From Streptomyces musisoli (GTDB taxonomy: Bacteria > Actinomycetota > Actinomycetes > Streptomycetales > Streptomycetaceae), in NCBI RefSeq assembly GCF_016741855.1, contig NZ_JAERRH010000005.1:248001-312000 (forward strand): a stretch of DNA of 64,000 nucleotides, given 5' to 3'. The notes beneath the pieces are model-generated. The model did no database searches. It had not been told where the DNA came from and worked only from the letters and a program-made list of their open reading frames with translations. Positions 25,911 through 37,814 of this stretch are shown here, piece after piece. A program made the position numbers and the translations under genes. How positions within the stretch are numbered: the first letter of the stretch is position 1; the number at the start of each line of letters is the position of its first letter.

Positions 25911-27143
25911 TCAGCCGGAGTAGGTACCGGACTTGACGGGGACCCAGGCACCGTTCTTCACGGCGTAGACGGTGAGCTGCTTGTTGGTGGCGTCACCGAA
26001 CTCGTCGAAGGAGACCTTGCCGGTCACACCGTCGAAGGACACGCCCTGCATGGCCTCGGTGATCTTGGCGCGGGCGTCGGAGGGGAGCTCGCCGCCGTTG
26101 GCGTCGACGACCTTCTTGACGGCCTCGATGACCGCCCAGGCGGAGTCGTAGGCGTAGCCGCCGTAGGCGGAGTACTCCTCCTTGTAGCCGGCGGCCTTGT
26201 AGTCGGCGACGAACTGCTTGGCGGAGGGGAGGTCCTCGACCGGGGCGCCGACGGAGGTGGCGAGGTCGCCGGTGGCCTCGGAGCCGGCCAGCTTCATGAA
26301 CGTGTCGTCCTTGATGCCGTCGCCGCCGACGAGCGGGATCTTGGCGCCTGCGGCCTTGATCTGCTTGCTCAGCGGGCCGGCCTGCGGGTACTCGCCGCCG
26401 TAGTAGACCACCTCGGCGCCGGAGTTCTTCACCTTGGTGGCGACCGCGGAGAAGTCCTTGGCGTCGGGGTTGATGTGCTCGGTGCCGACCACCTTGCCGC
26501 CGAGCTTCTTGAACTCGTCGGTGAAGGTCGCGGCGAGGCCGGAGCCGTAGGTCTTCTTGTCGTCGATGACGAAGACCTTCTTCTTCTTGGCCTCGTTGAA
26601 GACGTACTGGGCGGCGAACGGGCCCTGGATGGCGTCCGTGGTCGCGGTGCGGAAGTACGACTTGTACCCGCGGACCTTCTTCGTCTGCCAGTCCGGGCCC
26701 TGGGTGAGGGCCGGGCCGGTGTTGGCCGGCGAGACCTGGACCAGCTTGGCGTCGTCGAAGACCTTCTGCATCGACTCCGCGACCGAGGAGTTCAGCGGGC
26801 CGACGACGCCGAGGACCTCTTTCTCGCTGACGAACTTGGAGGCGTTCTGCTGGCCGGCGGAGGGCTGCGCCTGGTCGTCGAGGGCTTCGATCTTGAAGTT
26901 GACGCCCTTGACGAGCTTCTGCTTGTTGGCGTTGTTGGCGGCGAGGTCCGCCGAGTTCTTGATGCCGAGGCCCATGGCGGACAGGTCGCCGGTCAGAGGG
27001 ACGTCGACGCCGATGACGACGGTGGTGCCGCCGCCCTCGCCCGAGTCCTTCTTGTCGCCGCTGTCGCGCGAACCGCAGGCGGTGAGGGTGAGCGCTCCCG
27101 CCGCCAGCGCGGCGGTGATGGCGATAAGCGAACGTTGACGCAC
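25911..27143 (-). CDS. livJ: Branched-chain amino-acid substrate-binding lipoprotein (LivJ-like)
   Basis: A 410-residue periplasmic-binding-protein type I lipoprotein. The signal sequence ends with the lipobox LTAC, Cys at about residue 24, so it is anchored outside the membrane. A disordered GSRDSGDKKDSGEGGG linker follows, then VVIGVDVPLTGDLSAMG and the two-lobed Leu/Ile/Val-binding fold with GVVGPLNSSV and AYGGYAYDSAW. It captures the ligand for LivHMGF. The GTG at 27143 is preceded by GGAAAGGA. A TAGAGT on the minus strand at 27242-27247 is a possible -10 for the operon; the 265-base gap upstream shows no other feature. Confidence 0.93.
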   Translation of the reverse strand: MRQRSLIAITAALAAGALTLTACGSRDSGDKKDSGEGGGTTVVIGVDVPLTGDLSAMGLGIKNSADLAANNANKQKLVKGVNFKIEALDDQAQPSAGQQNASKFVSEKEVLGVVGPLNSSVAESMQKVFDDAKLVQVSPANTGPALTQGPDWQTKKVRGYKSYFRTATTDAIQGPFAAQYVFNEAKKKKVFVIDDKKTYGSGLAATFTDEFKKLGGKVVGTEHINPDAKDFSAVATKVKNSGAEVVYYGGEYPQAGPLSKQIKAAGAKIPLVGGDGIKDDTFMKLAGSEATGDLATSVGAPVEDLPSAKQFVADYKAAGYKEEYSAYGGYAYDSAWAVIEAVKKVVDANGGELPSDARAKITEAMQGVSFDGVTGKVSFDEFGDATNKQLTVYAVKNGAWVPVKSGTYSG

Positions 27144-27432
27144 GATCAGTCCTTTCCCCAGGCACAACCGCCTCCCCGTGGAAGCGGTCGAGTCGCGCGC
27201 CGCGCTGAATTGAGAATCCGAAGGCGCGGTGACTGGCCGTGACTCTAGGCGTGTGTGGGGAACGTGGAGGAGTGTCTGACCCAGGCTGTGACGCTCTTGT
27301 TATGACACGACGTAATGCACAGCGGTACTTCGTGGGCGGGAAGGCGGAATTCAGGTGGATTCGCGACGTCCGCATTCTGAGAATCCGCAGGACGTGCCAT
27401 GATCCAATCAGGTGTCTCGGCTGTTTTGCTGA

Positions 27433-28068
27433 TTACCCGGATCCGTTGCTGCAGGCGACTTCCAGGGCCTGGGAGAGGTGCCGTGCGTAGCGCGGGCCCA
27501 GGATGAAGCTCTGTACCTGCATTGCGCGCGCATTACGCAGAGTTACGTCCAGAAAAGGGAGGGCGGCGTTCCTGGGGGCTTTTCCGCATTTCGTCACGTG
27601 CATCGTTATCGTGATCTTGTGTGCCGAACCGGCCTTTGTCAGGAACGGAACTTGAGGTTCCGTCACCAATGACAGCCCTGCGTACGGCTGGGTCACACGG
27701 GTCACGGTGACGGGCGGTCCCGATGTCACGCTCAGTAGAACGGCGAAGCTGAAGCTGCGCGGCGGGGCGCCCGCCGGGGTGGTGCGGCCGTCTAGGTAGG
27801 TGACGTCCACCACCTGGACCGGGTACGGCGTCTCGGCGCGCGGCCGGTCGGGGTGTGGGGGCGGCTGCTGGGGGCGGGTCGCGTAGAGATAGCCGCCCCC
27901 TGCCAGGACAACGGCCACGGCGAGCAGGGCGAGGGTGATCCGCCGGTGGCGGCCGTACCAGGCGGCCAGGGCCGTACGCGTCCGGCCGGCCGGACGCGGC
28001 TCCTGTTGCGGGTGGCCGTCCCACGCGCGCGTGCCCTCGCCGGGCTCCAGCGGACCGATGCCGCTCAT
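27433..28068 (-). CDS. Membrane-anchored hypothetical protein
   Basis: A 211-residue protein of unknown function. After a hydrophilic N terminus (MSGIGPLEPGEGTRAWDGHP) and a basic stretch, one membrane helix (ITLALLAVAVVLAGGGYLYA, about residues 45-64) places a roughly 145-residue domain outside. That domain reads as beta-rich (YPVQVVDVTYLDGR, SFSFAVLLSV, HKITITMHVTKCGKAP) and has a Cys that may pair with the one near the end (EVACSNGSG). The ATG at 28068 was taken; the earlier in-frame start at 28107 lacks support. It lies upstream of the liv operon on the same strand. I do not recognise a named domain. Confidence 0.7.
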   Translation of the reverse strand: MSGIGPLEPGEGTRAWDGHPQQEPRPAGRTRTALAAWYGRHRRITLALLAVAVVLAGGGYLYATRPQQPPPHPDRPRAETPYPVQVVDVTYLDGRTTPAGAPPRSFSFAVLLSVTSGPPVTVTRVTQPYAGLSLVTEPQVPFLTKAGSAHKITITMHVTKCGKAPRNAALPFLDVTLRNARAMQVQSFILGPRYARHLSQALEVACSNGSG

Positions 28069-28307
28069 GACCGGGGGCTTCCGCCCGGGGCCCCGCGGCG
28101 ACGGCACGCGGTGCCGGCCGGGTGTGCCTGACGGGTGCTCGACCCGTCTTCCGTGAAGGCGCCTTGGCGCGACTCCGGTCCGGGGTCCAGGACCCTCGCC
28201 CCCGGCGGGGGGCCTCCTCGCCGTCCCATGTGCCGAAGCTAAGGGGCGGGACGGCGAGGGGCAACGCCTCGGCGCGAGCGGGGCCCGGCTTCCGCAAAAG
28301 CGGGGGA

Positions 28308-28799
28308 TCAGCTTCCGGTGGACTCCGCCGGGGCCGCCTCGCCCGGGCGCACGTCCCGCAGCAGGCAGGTGAGCCGCGCGGAGCAGACCCGGCGGCCCTC
28401 CTCGTCGCTGATCACGATCTCGTACGTCGCCGTCGACCGGCCCCGGTGCACCGGCGTCGCCACGCCCGTCACCAGGCCCGAGCGGACACCGCGGTGGTGC
28501 GTGCAGTTCAGGTCCACGCCGACCGCGATCTTCGAGCTGCCGCCGTGCAGCATGGAGCCGACCGAGCCCAGGGTCTCCGCCAGCACCGCGGAGGCACCGC
28601 CGTGCAGCAGGCCGTACGGCTGGGTGTTGCCCTCCACCGGCATGGTCCCGACGACCTTCTCCGGCGAGGCCTCCAGGATCTGCACCCCCATCCGTGTGCC
28701 GAGGTGACCGGCCGAGAACAGGGCGGGCAGGTCCACACCGAGCGCCGCGTACTCGTCGATGATCTCCTGCGGGAACTTCACTCGCTGCTGCTCACCCAT
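28308..28799 (-). CDS. Hotdog-fold thioesterase, PaaI type
   Basis: A 163-residue single-domain hotdog thioesterase. The catalytic region is NTQPYGLLHGGASAVLAETL, with His-Gly-Gly and the Asp/Glu position of PaaI-like enzymes, followed by GVDLNCTHHRGVRSGLVTG on the next strands. These hydrolyse acyl- or aryl-CoA thioesters, freeing CoA. The ATG at 28799 was chosen over the in-frame start at 28832, which lies within the putative operator region. GAGCA lies upstream. A 16-bp palindrome sits 37-52 bases upstream of the start. Substrate unknown. Confidence 0.85.
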   Translation of the reverse strand: MGEQQRVKFPQEIIDEYAALGVDLPALFSAGHLGTRMGVQILEASPEKVVGTMPVEGNTQPYGLLHGGASAVLAETLGSVGSMLHGGSSKIAVGVDLNCTHHRGVRSGLVTGVATPVHRGRSTATYEIVISDEEGRRVCSARLTCLLRDVRPGEAAPAESTGS

Positions 28800-28835
28800 G
28801 GGGCGTGCTCCGATCTTCGTCCACCTGTCCATTGG

Positions 28836-28847
28836 CTGAGCAAACGC

Positions 28848-28851
<4 letters not shown>
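28836..28851. promoter_or_regulatory. Palindrome CTGAGC-AAAC-GCTCAG upstream of the thioesterase
   Basis: A perfect 6+6 inverted repeat of the TGAGC-N4-GCTCA kind, recognised by many TetR-family repressors of acyl-CoA metabolism. It sits 37-52 bases before the thioesterase ATG and overlaps the stop region of the FdhF-like gene, so it could control the thioesterase alone. No TetR gene lies next to it. Confidence 0.5.
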
Positions 28852-31160
<2,309 letters not shown>

Positions 31161-31414
31161 CGCACGGTCCCCTTCGACTACGTGTGAGAAGTACGCCGAC
31201 GATCCTCCCACGGGGCACCGACAGCCGTGCCGGGCGGGCGGAGCACGGACCGGGAGCACTGCTTGCGCGGATCTTGCGGGCGGCCCTGCGCGGACCTCTC
31301 GGCGTTGCCTGTGCGAGGGACTCATTGCGTTGCGTGACCGAGGCGTGTCCCGCTGTAGCCGCGACGGGAACCGTCCGGCCCGGACTGTCAGTGCGGCGTG
31401 GCAGGATCGGGGAC

Positions 31415-34141
31415 GTGGCAGAGACAGCATCGAAGCAGACCGACAAGACCCCCGGCGGCACCCGTCCCCGGCTGATGCTCATGGACGGGCACTCGCTGGC
31501 CTACCGCGCGTTCTTCGCGCTGCCCGCGGAGAACTTCACGACCGCGACCGGCCAGCCGACGAACGCGATCTACGGCTTCGCGTCGATGCTGGCCAACACC
31601 CTGCGTGACGAGGCGCCCACGCACTTCGCGGTGGCCTTCGACGTCTCCCGCAAGACCTGGCGTTCCGAGCAGTTCACCGAGTACAAGGCGAACCGGTCCA
31701 AGACCCCGGACGAGTTCCGGGGCCAGGTCGAGCTGATCGGCGAGCTGCTCGACGCGATGCACGCGCAGCGCTTCGCCGTGGAGGGCTTCGAGGCGGACGA
31801 CATCATCGCGACCCTCGCCACCCAGGCCGAGGCCGAGGGCTTCGAGGTGCTGATCGTCACCGGTGACCGCGACTCCTTCCAGCTGGTCACCGAGAACACC
31901 ACCGTGCTCTACCCGACGAAGGGCGTCTCGGAGCTGACCCGGTTCACCCCACAGAAGGTTTTCGAGAAGTACGGATTGACGCCGGCGCAGTATCCGGACT
32001 TCGCGGCGCTGCGCGGAGACCCGTCCGACAACCTCCCCGGCATCCCCGGCGTCGGCGAGAAGACCGCCGCCAAGTGGATCAACCAGTTCGGCTCCTTCGC
32101 TGAGCTGGTCGAGCGGGTCGAGGAGGTCAAGGGCAAGGCCGGCCAGAACCTCCGCGACCACTTGGAGTCGGTCAAGCTCAACCGCGTCCTGACCGAGCTG
32201 GAGCGCCAGGTCGAGCTGCCGAGGTCGGTCACCGACCTGGAGCGGGCCCCGTACGACCGCAAGGCCGTCGCGATGGTCCTCGACACCCTGGAGATCCGCA
32301 ACCCGTCCCTGCGGGAGCGTCTCTTCGCCGTCGACCCGGGCACGGAGGAGGCCGAGGCCGCCCCGGTCGTCGCCGACGGCGTCGAGATCGACGGCACGAT
32401 CCTGCGCACCGGCGAGCTGGCCCCCTGGCTCGCCGAGCACCGCACCGGGACCCTGGGCGTCGCCACCGTCGACACCTGGGCGCTGGGCACCGGCTCGGTC
32501 GCCGAGGTCGCCCTCGCCGCCGCCGGGGGAGCGGCGGCCTGGTTCGACCCGTCCGAGCTGGACGAGGCCGACGAGAACGCGTTCGCGGCCTGGCTGGCCG
32601 ACGCGGACCGCCCCAAGGTGTTCCACAACGTCAAGGGCGCCATGCGGGTCTTCGCCGAGCACGGCTGGTCCGTCGAGGGCGTCACCATGGACACCGCGCT
32701 CGCCGCCTACCTGGTCAAGCCGGGACGCCGCTCCTTCGACCTGGACGCGCTCTCCCTGGAGTACCTGCACCGCGAGCTGGCCCCCGCCGCCGCGGCCGAC
32801 GGCCAGCTGGCCTTCGGCGCGGACGAGGGCGCCGAGGCCGAGGCTCTGATGGTCCAGGCCCGCGCGGTCCTCGACCTCGGCGAGGCCTTCCGGGCCCGCC
32901 TGGAGGAAGTCGGCGCCGCCGACCTCCTGCGCGACATGGAGCTGCCGACGTCCGCCCTGCTCGCCCGCATGGAGCGGCACGGCATCGCGGCCGACCGGGC
33001 GCACCTCGAAGCGATGGAACAGATGTTCGCGGGTGCGGTGCAGCAGGCCGTGAAGGAGGCGCACGCGGCGGCCGGCCACGAGTTCAACCTGGGCTCGCCC
33101 AAGCAGCTCCAGCAGGTCCTCTTCGAGGAGCTGGCCCTGCCGAAGACCAAGAAGACCAAGACCGGCTACACCACCGACGCCGACGCCCTGGCCTGGCTCG
33201 CCACCCAGACCGACAACGAACTGCCGGTGATCATGCTCCGGCACCGCGAGCAGGCGAAGCTCCGGGTCACGGTCGAGGGCCTGATCAAGACCATCGCGAG
33301 CGACGGCCGTATCCACACCACGTTCAACCAGACGGTGGCCGCGACCGGCCGGCTGTCCTCCACGGACCCGAACCTCCAGAACATCCCGGTCCGCACGGAC
33401 GAGGGCCGGGCCATCCGCCGGGGCTTCGTGGTCGGGGAGGGCTTCGAGTCCCTGATGACCGCGGATTACAGCCAGATCGAACTGCGTGTCATGGCCCACC
33501 TCTCCGAGGACGAGGGCCTGATCCGGGCGTTCACCTCCGGCGAGGACCTGCACACCACGGCCGCCTCCCAGGTGTTCGGCGTCGAGCCCGGCGCGGTGGA
33601 CGCGGAGATGCGCCGCAAGATCAAGGCGATGTCGTACGGCCTGGCCTACGGCCTGTCCGCGTTCGGCCTGTCCCAGCAGCTGAACATCGAGGCGGCCGAG
33701 GCCCGCGCGCTGATGGACGCGTACTTCGAGCGCTTCGGCGGGGTCCGGGACTATCTGCGCCGGGCGGTCGACGAGGCGCGGGCGACGGGCTACACGGCGA
33801 CGCTCTTCGGGCGCCGCCGCTACCTGCCCGACCTCAACAGTGACAACCGCCAGCGCCGCGAGGCGGCCGAGCGCATGGCCCTCAACGCGCCCATCCAGGG
33901 CACGGCGGCGGACATCGTGAAGATCGCCATGCTCAAGGTGGGCGACGCGCTGCGGGCGGCGGACCTCAAGTCCCGCATGCTCCTCCAGGTACACGACGAA
34001 ATCGTCCTGGAGATCGCCCCCGGCGAGCGGGAGGCCGCGGAGGAGATCGTCCGCCGCGAGATGGCCGCCGCCGTCGAGCTGAGGGCCCCGCTGGACGTCT
34101 CCGTGGGTGTGGGACCGGACTGGGAGTCGGCAGCGCACTAG
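31415..34141 (+). CDS. polA: DNA polymerase I
   Basis: A 908-residue family A polymerase. Residues 1-300 are the 5' nuclease (LMLMDGHSLAYRAFFALP, GFEADDIIATLA, VTGDRDSFQLV, LRGDPSDNLPGIPGVGEKTA). The middle 3'-5' exonuclease fold has lost its metal ligands (GVATVDTWALG and HNVKGAMRVF where active enzymes have DxE and Asp), as usual in actinobacteria, so it should not proofread. Polymerase motifs are ADYSQIELRVMAHLS, RRKIKAMSYGLAYGLSAFG and LQVHDEIVLE. The O-helix has Tyr (MSYG) where E. coli has Phe. GTG 31415 follows CAGGAT by seven bases and lacks a Shine-Dalgarno site, so the mRNA is probably leaderless. Confidence 0.95.
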   Translation: MAETASKQTDKTPGGTRPRLMLMDGHSLAYRAFFALPAENFTTATGQPTNAIYGFASMLANTLRDEAPTHFAVAFDVSRKTWRSEQFTEYKANRSKTPDEFRGQVELIGELLDAMHAQRFAVEGFEADDIIATLATQAEAEGFEVLIVTGDRDSFQLVTENTTVLYPTKGVSELTRFTPQKVFEKYGLTPAQYPDFAALRGDPSDNLPGIPGVGEKTAAKWINQFGSFAELVERVEEVKGKAGQNLRDHLESVKLNRVLTELERQVELPRSVTDLERAPYDRKAVAMVLDTLEIRNPSLRERLFAVDPGTEEAEAAPVVADGVEIDGTILRTGELAPWLAEHRTGTLGVATVDTWALGTGSVAEVALAAAGGAAAWFDPSELDEADENAFAAWLADADRPKVFHNVKGAMRVFAEHGWSVEGVTMDTALAAYLVKPGRRSFDLDALSLEYLHRELAPAAAADGQLAFGADEGAEAEALMVQARAVLDLGEAFRARLEEVGAADLLRDMELPTSALLARMERHGIAADRAHLEAMEQMFAGAVQQAVKEAHAAAGHEFNLGSPKQLQQVLFEELALPKTKKTKTGYTTDADALAWLATQTDNELPVIMLRHREQAKLRVTVEGLIKTIASDGRIHTTFNQTVAATGRLSSTDPNLQNIPVRTDEGRAIRRGFVVGEGFESLMTADYSQIELRVMAHLSEDEGLIRAFTSGEDLHTTAASQVFGVEPGAVDAEMRRKIKAMSYGLAYGLSAFGLSQQLNIEAAEARALMDAYFERFGGVRDYLRRAVDEARATGYTATLFGRRRYLPDLNSDNRQRREAAERMALNAPIQGTAADIVKIAMLKVGDALRAADLKSRMLLQVHDEIVLEIAPGEREAAEEIVRREMAAAVELRAPLDVSVGVGPDWESAAH

Positions 34142-34500
34142 CACGACGCGTGACGGAGGGGGCGCCGCAACGGCACGGACGCGAACACTCGCGACGTGCC
34201 GAACCCGCCGCCCCCTCCGGCACTACCCGGCCGGCCCACCGGTCTTCCGCCGCGACACCGACCAACCTTCACGGCGCATCCGGGCGATGCCGAGCCCCCA
34301 TGACCGCGATGCCCACCCGCGGAGCCGAGCCCCGCCCGCGCCCCGCGACCACTGCGCATCCCGGCGGAGCCACCCGTCCCGCCGACCACGACGGCCCTTC
34401 CCCCACCCGCAGCAAACAGGCAGAACCCCCGGAGGAACCCGTCACTCTCGTGGCCCCCGCCAAAACGCCCCCCACCCCCCGCAGCCGCAACACTGCGGGC

Positions 34501-34911
34501 ATGGGTATACGCATGCTTCACCGCCGGACGCCCGAGGCAGTAACCGGGGTCCGGGCGGTCACCGCCTCGGCGCAGGCCATGCCCGCCGCGCCGGTCCCGG
34601 CCCTCGCGGCCGACGCAAGCACCGCCCGCATCCCGGCCGACCTGGCCACGACCGTCCGCAACGTCACCAAGGATCTCCGGCGCACGCTCGCCGGCCGCCC
34701 GGGCCGCCTGCCCGACTGGGGCCAGTGGACCGATCTGGCCCGCGGCTATCTCGCCCTTACCCTCGCGCTGATCCCGAGATCCCGCCCCAGGCCCACCCTC
34801 ACGGTCTTCGTCGCGTCCCTCACCGAGAGACCGGCCGCCCCCGGTCCGCACCGACCACCCCGGCGCGATCCCCGGGATCCCCAGGACCGGCGGCCGGACG
34901 CCAGACCCTGA
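34501..34911 (+). CDS. Small hypothetical protein after polA
   Basis: A 136-residue protein of unknown function. Its middle, from PALAADASTARIPADLATTV through LPDWGQWTDLARGYLALTLA to RPTLTVFVASLTER, has normal amino-acid texture, while both ends are Pro/Arg-rich. One amphipathic or membrane-associated helix is possible (YLALTLALI). The frame is open from GTG 34150, but residues before 34501 are low complexity; MGIRMLHRRTPEA was taken as start without a clear ribosome site. The 3' end overlaps the end of the opposite DUF4184-like gene by 92 bases. Probably real, start uncertain. Confidence 0.5.
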   Translation: MGIRMLHRRTPEAVTGVRAVTASAQAMPAAPVPALAADASTARIPADLATTVRNVTKDLRRTLAGRPGRLPDWGQWTDLARGYLALTLALIPRSRPRPTLTVFVASLTERPAAPGPHRPPRRDPRDPQDRRPDARP

Positions 34912-35689
34912 CCCCCACGGCGTACAGCAGCAGCCCCAGGACCACCCCCGCGCCCACCCCGAAACAGAGGGTGGGCAGCAGTTCCCAGGGGCTGCCGGCC
35001 GCGCCCCGCTGCTCCCGCCACCGCGCCGTCCGCTGCACCGCCCCGGCCGTCACACAGCACCCGATCACGGCGAGCGCCCACCACCGGTCCCGCCGGGACA
35101 GCACGGGCACCCCCACCGGTGCCCCGCCCGGCGCCCGCCGCAGCGCTCCCACCACGAACACCGCGATCAGCACGGCAGCCGCCACGGACGACCCGTACTG
35201 GAGCCAGGTGAACAACGGCACGCCCGCCGGCCGGGCCCGCCCGATGACCGGAACCAGCCGCGTGCCCCACCGGTCGTGGTGCGTGAACGCGTCCCACACC
35301 ACATGGGTGAGCGCGCCGGCCACCGCGGAGCCGTACCACCACGCCACCGACGCGGCCCCCACGCGCGCGCGTGGCGCACCGCAGCGCAGCAGGGCGGCCG
35401 GGCGTCCCTGGCGGGCCCGCGGCAGCAGCGCGAGCAACGGCTCGCGGACCAGCAGCCACAGCCCCGCGAGGGCCCAGGCGATGAGCACGTCGACCGTGGC
35501 GACCCCGGCGAACGCGTGCGTGACCGACCCGAACTCCATCCCGCCCCGCAGCACGCCGTCCGAGTAGTACGGCATGTCGGGCGCGAAGGAGCCCGCGACG
35601 AGCACCGCGGGCACCAGCCGGCCCCGGCCGCTCCCGTCCCTGCGGATCGCGGGCAGCACGGCCGCCGCATGGCTGAGCGTGAAGGGCAA
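34820..35689 (-). CDS. DUF4184 family membrane protein
   Basis: A 289-residue membrane protein that begins LPFTLSHAAAVLPAIRR, the hallmark of DUF4184, with GSFAPDMPYYSD, VTHAFAG and HVVWDAFTHHDRWG as conserved His/Asp clusters near membrane helices. Five or six helices are visible (VDVLIAWALAGLWLLV, WWALAVIGCCVTAG, LCFGVGAGVVLGLLLYAVG). The TTG at 35689 was chosen because GGAGG lies five bases before it and the family starts at this residue; an in-frame GTG at 35728 would add 13 residues. Function unknown; the motif set hints at a membrane metal-dependent hydrolase. Confidence 0.75.
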   Translation of the reverse strand: MPFTLSHAAAVLPAIRRDGSGRGRLVPAVLVAGSFAPDMPYYSDGVLRGGMEFGSVTHAFAGVATVDVLIAWALAGLWLLVREPLLALLPRARQGRPAALLRCGAPRARVGAASVAWWYGSAVAGALTHVVWDAFTHHDRWGTRLVPVIGRARPAGVPLFTWLQYGSSVAAAVLIAVFVVGALRRAPGGAPVGVPVLSRRDRWWALAVIGCCVTAGAVQRTARWREQRGAAGSPWELLPTLCFGVGAGVVLGLLLYAVGVRVWRPAAGPGDPGDRAGVVGADRGRPVSR

Positions 35690-36007
35690 CGGAGCCTCCG
35701 GAGCGTTCGACGGCCGGGACTTGGGCACCGGCGATCAGTTCCGCCCAGTATGCGCGACGCCGTTCGAGGGCATCCGCGCCGACGACAGTCGGCCAAAGGG
35801 TGAAAACCGGGCGTCAACAGGTGCCCGTCCACAGCAAGTTGTCGTAGGGTCGCCTGCGGCGCCGTGCCGGTCGCACGGTCGTACACACGTCGCACTGAAG
35901 TGAGGACGGAACAGGGGCAACCAGAACACCGGGTCAACCGTCACACCAGAGCGAGGCAGACAGAGCAGGTGACGGACGCGCGGGCGTCCACGGGAGGGGT
36001 TCACTCT

Positions 36008-37789
36008 ATGGCGGCGCATTTCGGCAGGCGGCTGCGCAAGGGAGCGGCGACCACCGCCGTGGCCGCGGCAGCGGTCGCGGCTCTGTCCGCGTCCCAGGCT
36101 CCGGGAGCGACCGGCGAGGACACCCACGGCAGACGGGCGACGGCCGGCGCCGCCACCTCCGTACCCGGCACCGACGGCAACGCCACCGGCAACTCGCCGT
36201 ACTACACGGACCTGCCGCCACTCAACAGCCCCGCCCCCAGCCCCTCGTCGAGCGCCGACAGCACCACCTCCGGCTCGGGAGGCAGGACCGAGGGCGGCAT
36301 CCCCGCGACGGTCCTGGACGCCTACCAGAAGGCCGCCGCCGAACTGCGCTCCTCCAAGGCCGGCTGCAACATGCCCTGGCAGTTGCTCGCCGCCATCGGG
36401 AATGTCGAGTCGGGGCAGGCCCGCGGCGGACAGGTCGATGCCGACGGCACCACCCTGCACCGGATCCTGGGCCCGCAGCTCGACGGCAACGGCTTCGCGC
36501 TCATCCCGGACACCGACGACGGCGCGTACGACGGCAACAGCACCTACGACCAGGCCGTCGGCCCCATGCAGTTCATCCCGTCCACCTGGGCCTGGGCCGG
36601 CCGCGACGGCAACGGGGACGGCAAGAAGGACCCCAACAACGTCTACGACGCCGCGCTCGCCGCGGGCCACTACCTGTGCCGCAACGACTGGGACCTGTCC
36701 CGCGAGGCCGACCTGCACAGCGCGATCCTCAGCTACAACAACTCGCAGGACTACCTCAACCTCGTCCTGAACTGGATGGAGTACTACCGCAAGGGCACCC
36801 ACTCCGTCCCCGACGGCTCCGGCGGCGTGCCCGAGCACCGCAGCGACGACGACTCCGGCCGCACCACGTCCCCGGGCCCCTCGCAGCCGCCGAGGACCAA
36901 GCCGGCCCCCAAGCCCGACAAACCCAGGCCCGACAAGCCCGCCGACGGCAACGACAAGGGTGGCGACAAGGGCGGAAACGACGGCAACGGCGGCAAGGAG
37001 ACCCCGGACCCCAAGCCGCCGCGGCCGCCCGTCCCGCCGACGCCTCCGCCGACCCACACCGACCTGGTGGACCACCTGGAGGACGCGGGCACGAAGAAGC
37101 TCACGGCGATGGCCGGCGACGCCTTCACCGAGCGGATCGGCACCCGCGCCGAGACCAAGGCCGGCAAGTCCATCGCCAAGATCAGGGTCCGGTTCACCAT
37201 CACCGGCGACACCGACGCCACCTTCACCGGCGGCGAGACCGTGGCCACGGTCGCCACCGACGCCAAGGGCGTCGCGCTCGCCCCGGCGCTCCAGGCCGGC
37301 GAGAAGACGGGCGACTTCAAGGTGACCGCCGCCGTCGTGGGCCGCTCGGTCAAGGGCGTCGACTACACGGCGACCGTCACCGCGCGCGCCGCCGACACCC
37401 TGGCCCGCACCAGCGACACCCCGCTGACCTGCACCCCGGGCGGCGAGTTCGCCGACCAGGTCCAGCTCAAGGCGACGTACAAGGGCGACATCGCGGACAA
37501 GGTCGAGGCCACCGCCACCCTCGTCAAGTCCGAGACCGACGCCACGGAGAACGACAAGGGCCCCTACTTCAAGGACGCCGAAGGCAAGGCCGTACACACG
37601 CTCACCGGCCTCCAGACCGACGCCAAGGGCCTGCTCACCCTGCCCAAGCTGTACGCGGACGACACCACCGGCACCTTCCTGCTCCGCATCACCACCACAG
37701 GCGGGGCGACGCTCACCGTGGAGCTGGAGGTCGCGGCTGCCACCGAAGCACCGGAGACGCCGACGCCGAGCCCGACCGCCTCCTCCTGA
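36008..37789 (+). CDS. Exported lytic murein transglycosylase with long linker and C-terminal domain
   Basis: A 593-residue secreted protein. A signal peptide (RRLRKGAATTAVAAAAVAAL, cut near ASQA) is followed by a Ser/Pro-rich spacer, then an SLT/MltB-type lysozyme-like domain (about 100-260) with catalytic Glu in IGNVESGQARGG (residue 134) and the VGPMQFIPSTWAWAG motif. A Pro/Lys/Asp/Gly linker of about 85 residues joins a C-terminal domain of about 240 residues that is rich in beta-strands and may bind the wall. It cleaves peptidoglycan. GGAGGGG precedes the ATG. The IS110 element begins about 20 bases after its stop. Confidence 0.88.
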   Translation: MAAHFGRRLRKGAATTAVAAAAVAALSASQAPGATGEDTHGRRATAGAATSVPGTDGNATGNSPYYTDLPPLNSPAPSPSSSADSTTSGSGGRTEGGIPATVLDAYQKAAAELRSSKAGCNMPWQLLAAIGNVESGQARGGQVDADGTTLHRILGPQLDGNGFALIPDTDDGAYDGNSTYDQAVGPMQFIPSTWAWAGRDGNGDGKKDPNNVYDAALAAGHYLCRNDWDLSREADLHSAILSYNNSQDYLNLVLNWMEYYRKGTHSVPDGSGGVPEHRSDDDSGRTTSPGPSQPPRTKPAPKPDKPRPDKPADGNDKGGDKGGNDGNGGKETPDPKPPRPPVPPTPPPTHTDLVDHLEDAGTKKLTAMAGDAFTERIGTRAETKAGKSIAKIRVRFTITGDTDATFTGGETVATVATDAKGVALAPALQAGEKTGDFKVTAAVVGRSVKGVDYTATVTARAADTLARTSDTPLTCTPGGEFADQVQLKATYKGDIADKVEATATLVKSETDATENDKGPYFKDAEGKAVHTLTGLQTDAKGLLTLPKLYADDTTGTFLLRITTTGGATLTVELEVAAATEAPETPTPSPTASS

Positions 37790-37814
37790 GGCAGCCGCGC
37801 CCGGTAGCCCCCCG

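Noticed and set aside
35729..36007. c-di-AMP (ydaO) riboswitch before the transglycosylase gene
   Set aside because: Streptomyces wall-hydrolase genes often have one, but I could not find the conserved end region (GCTAACCTCGTAGGCG-like) in this leader.
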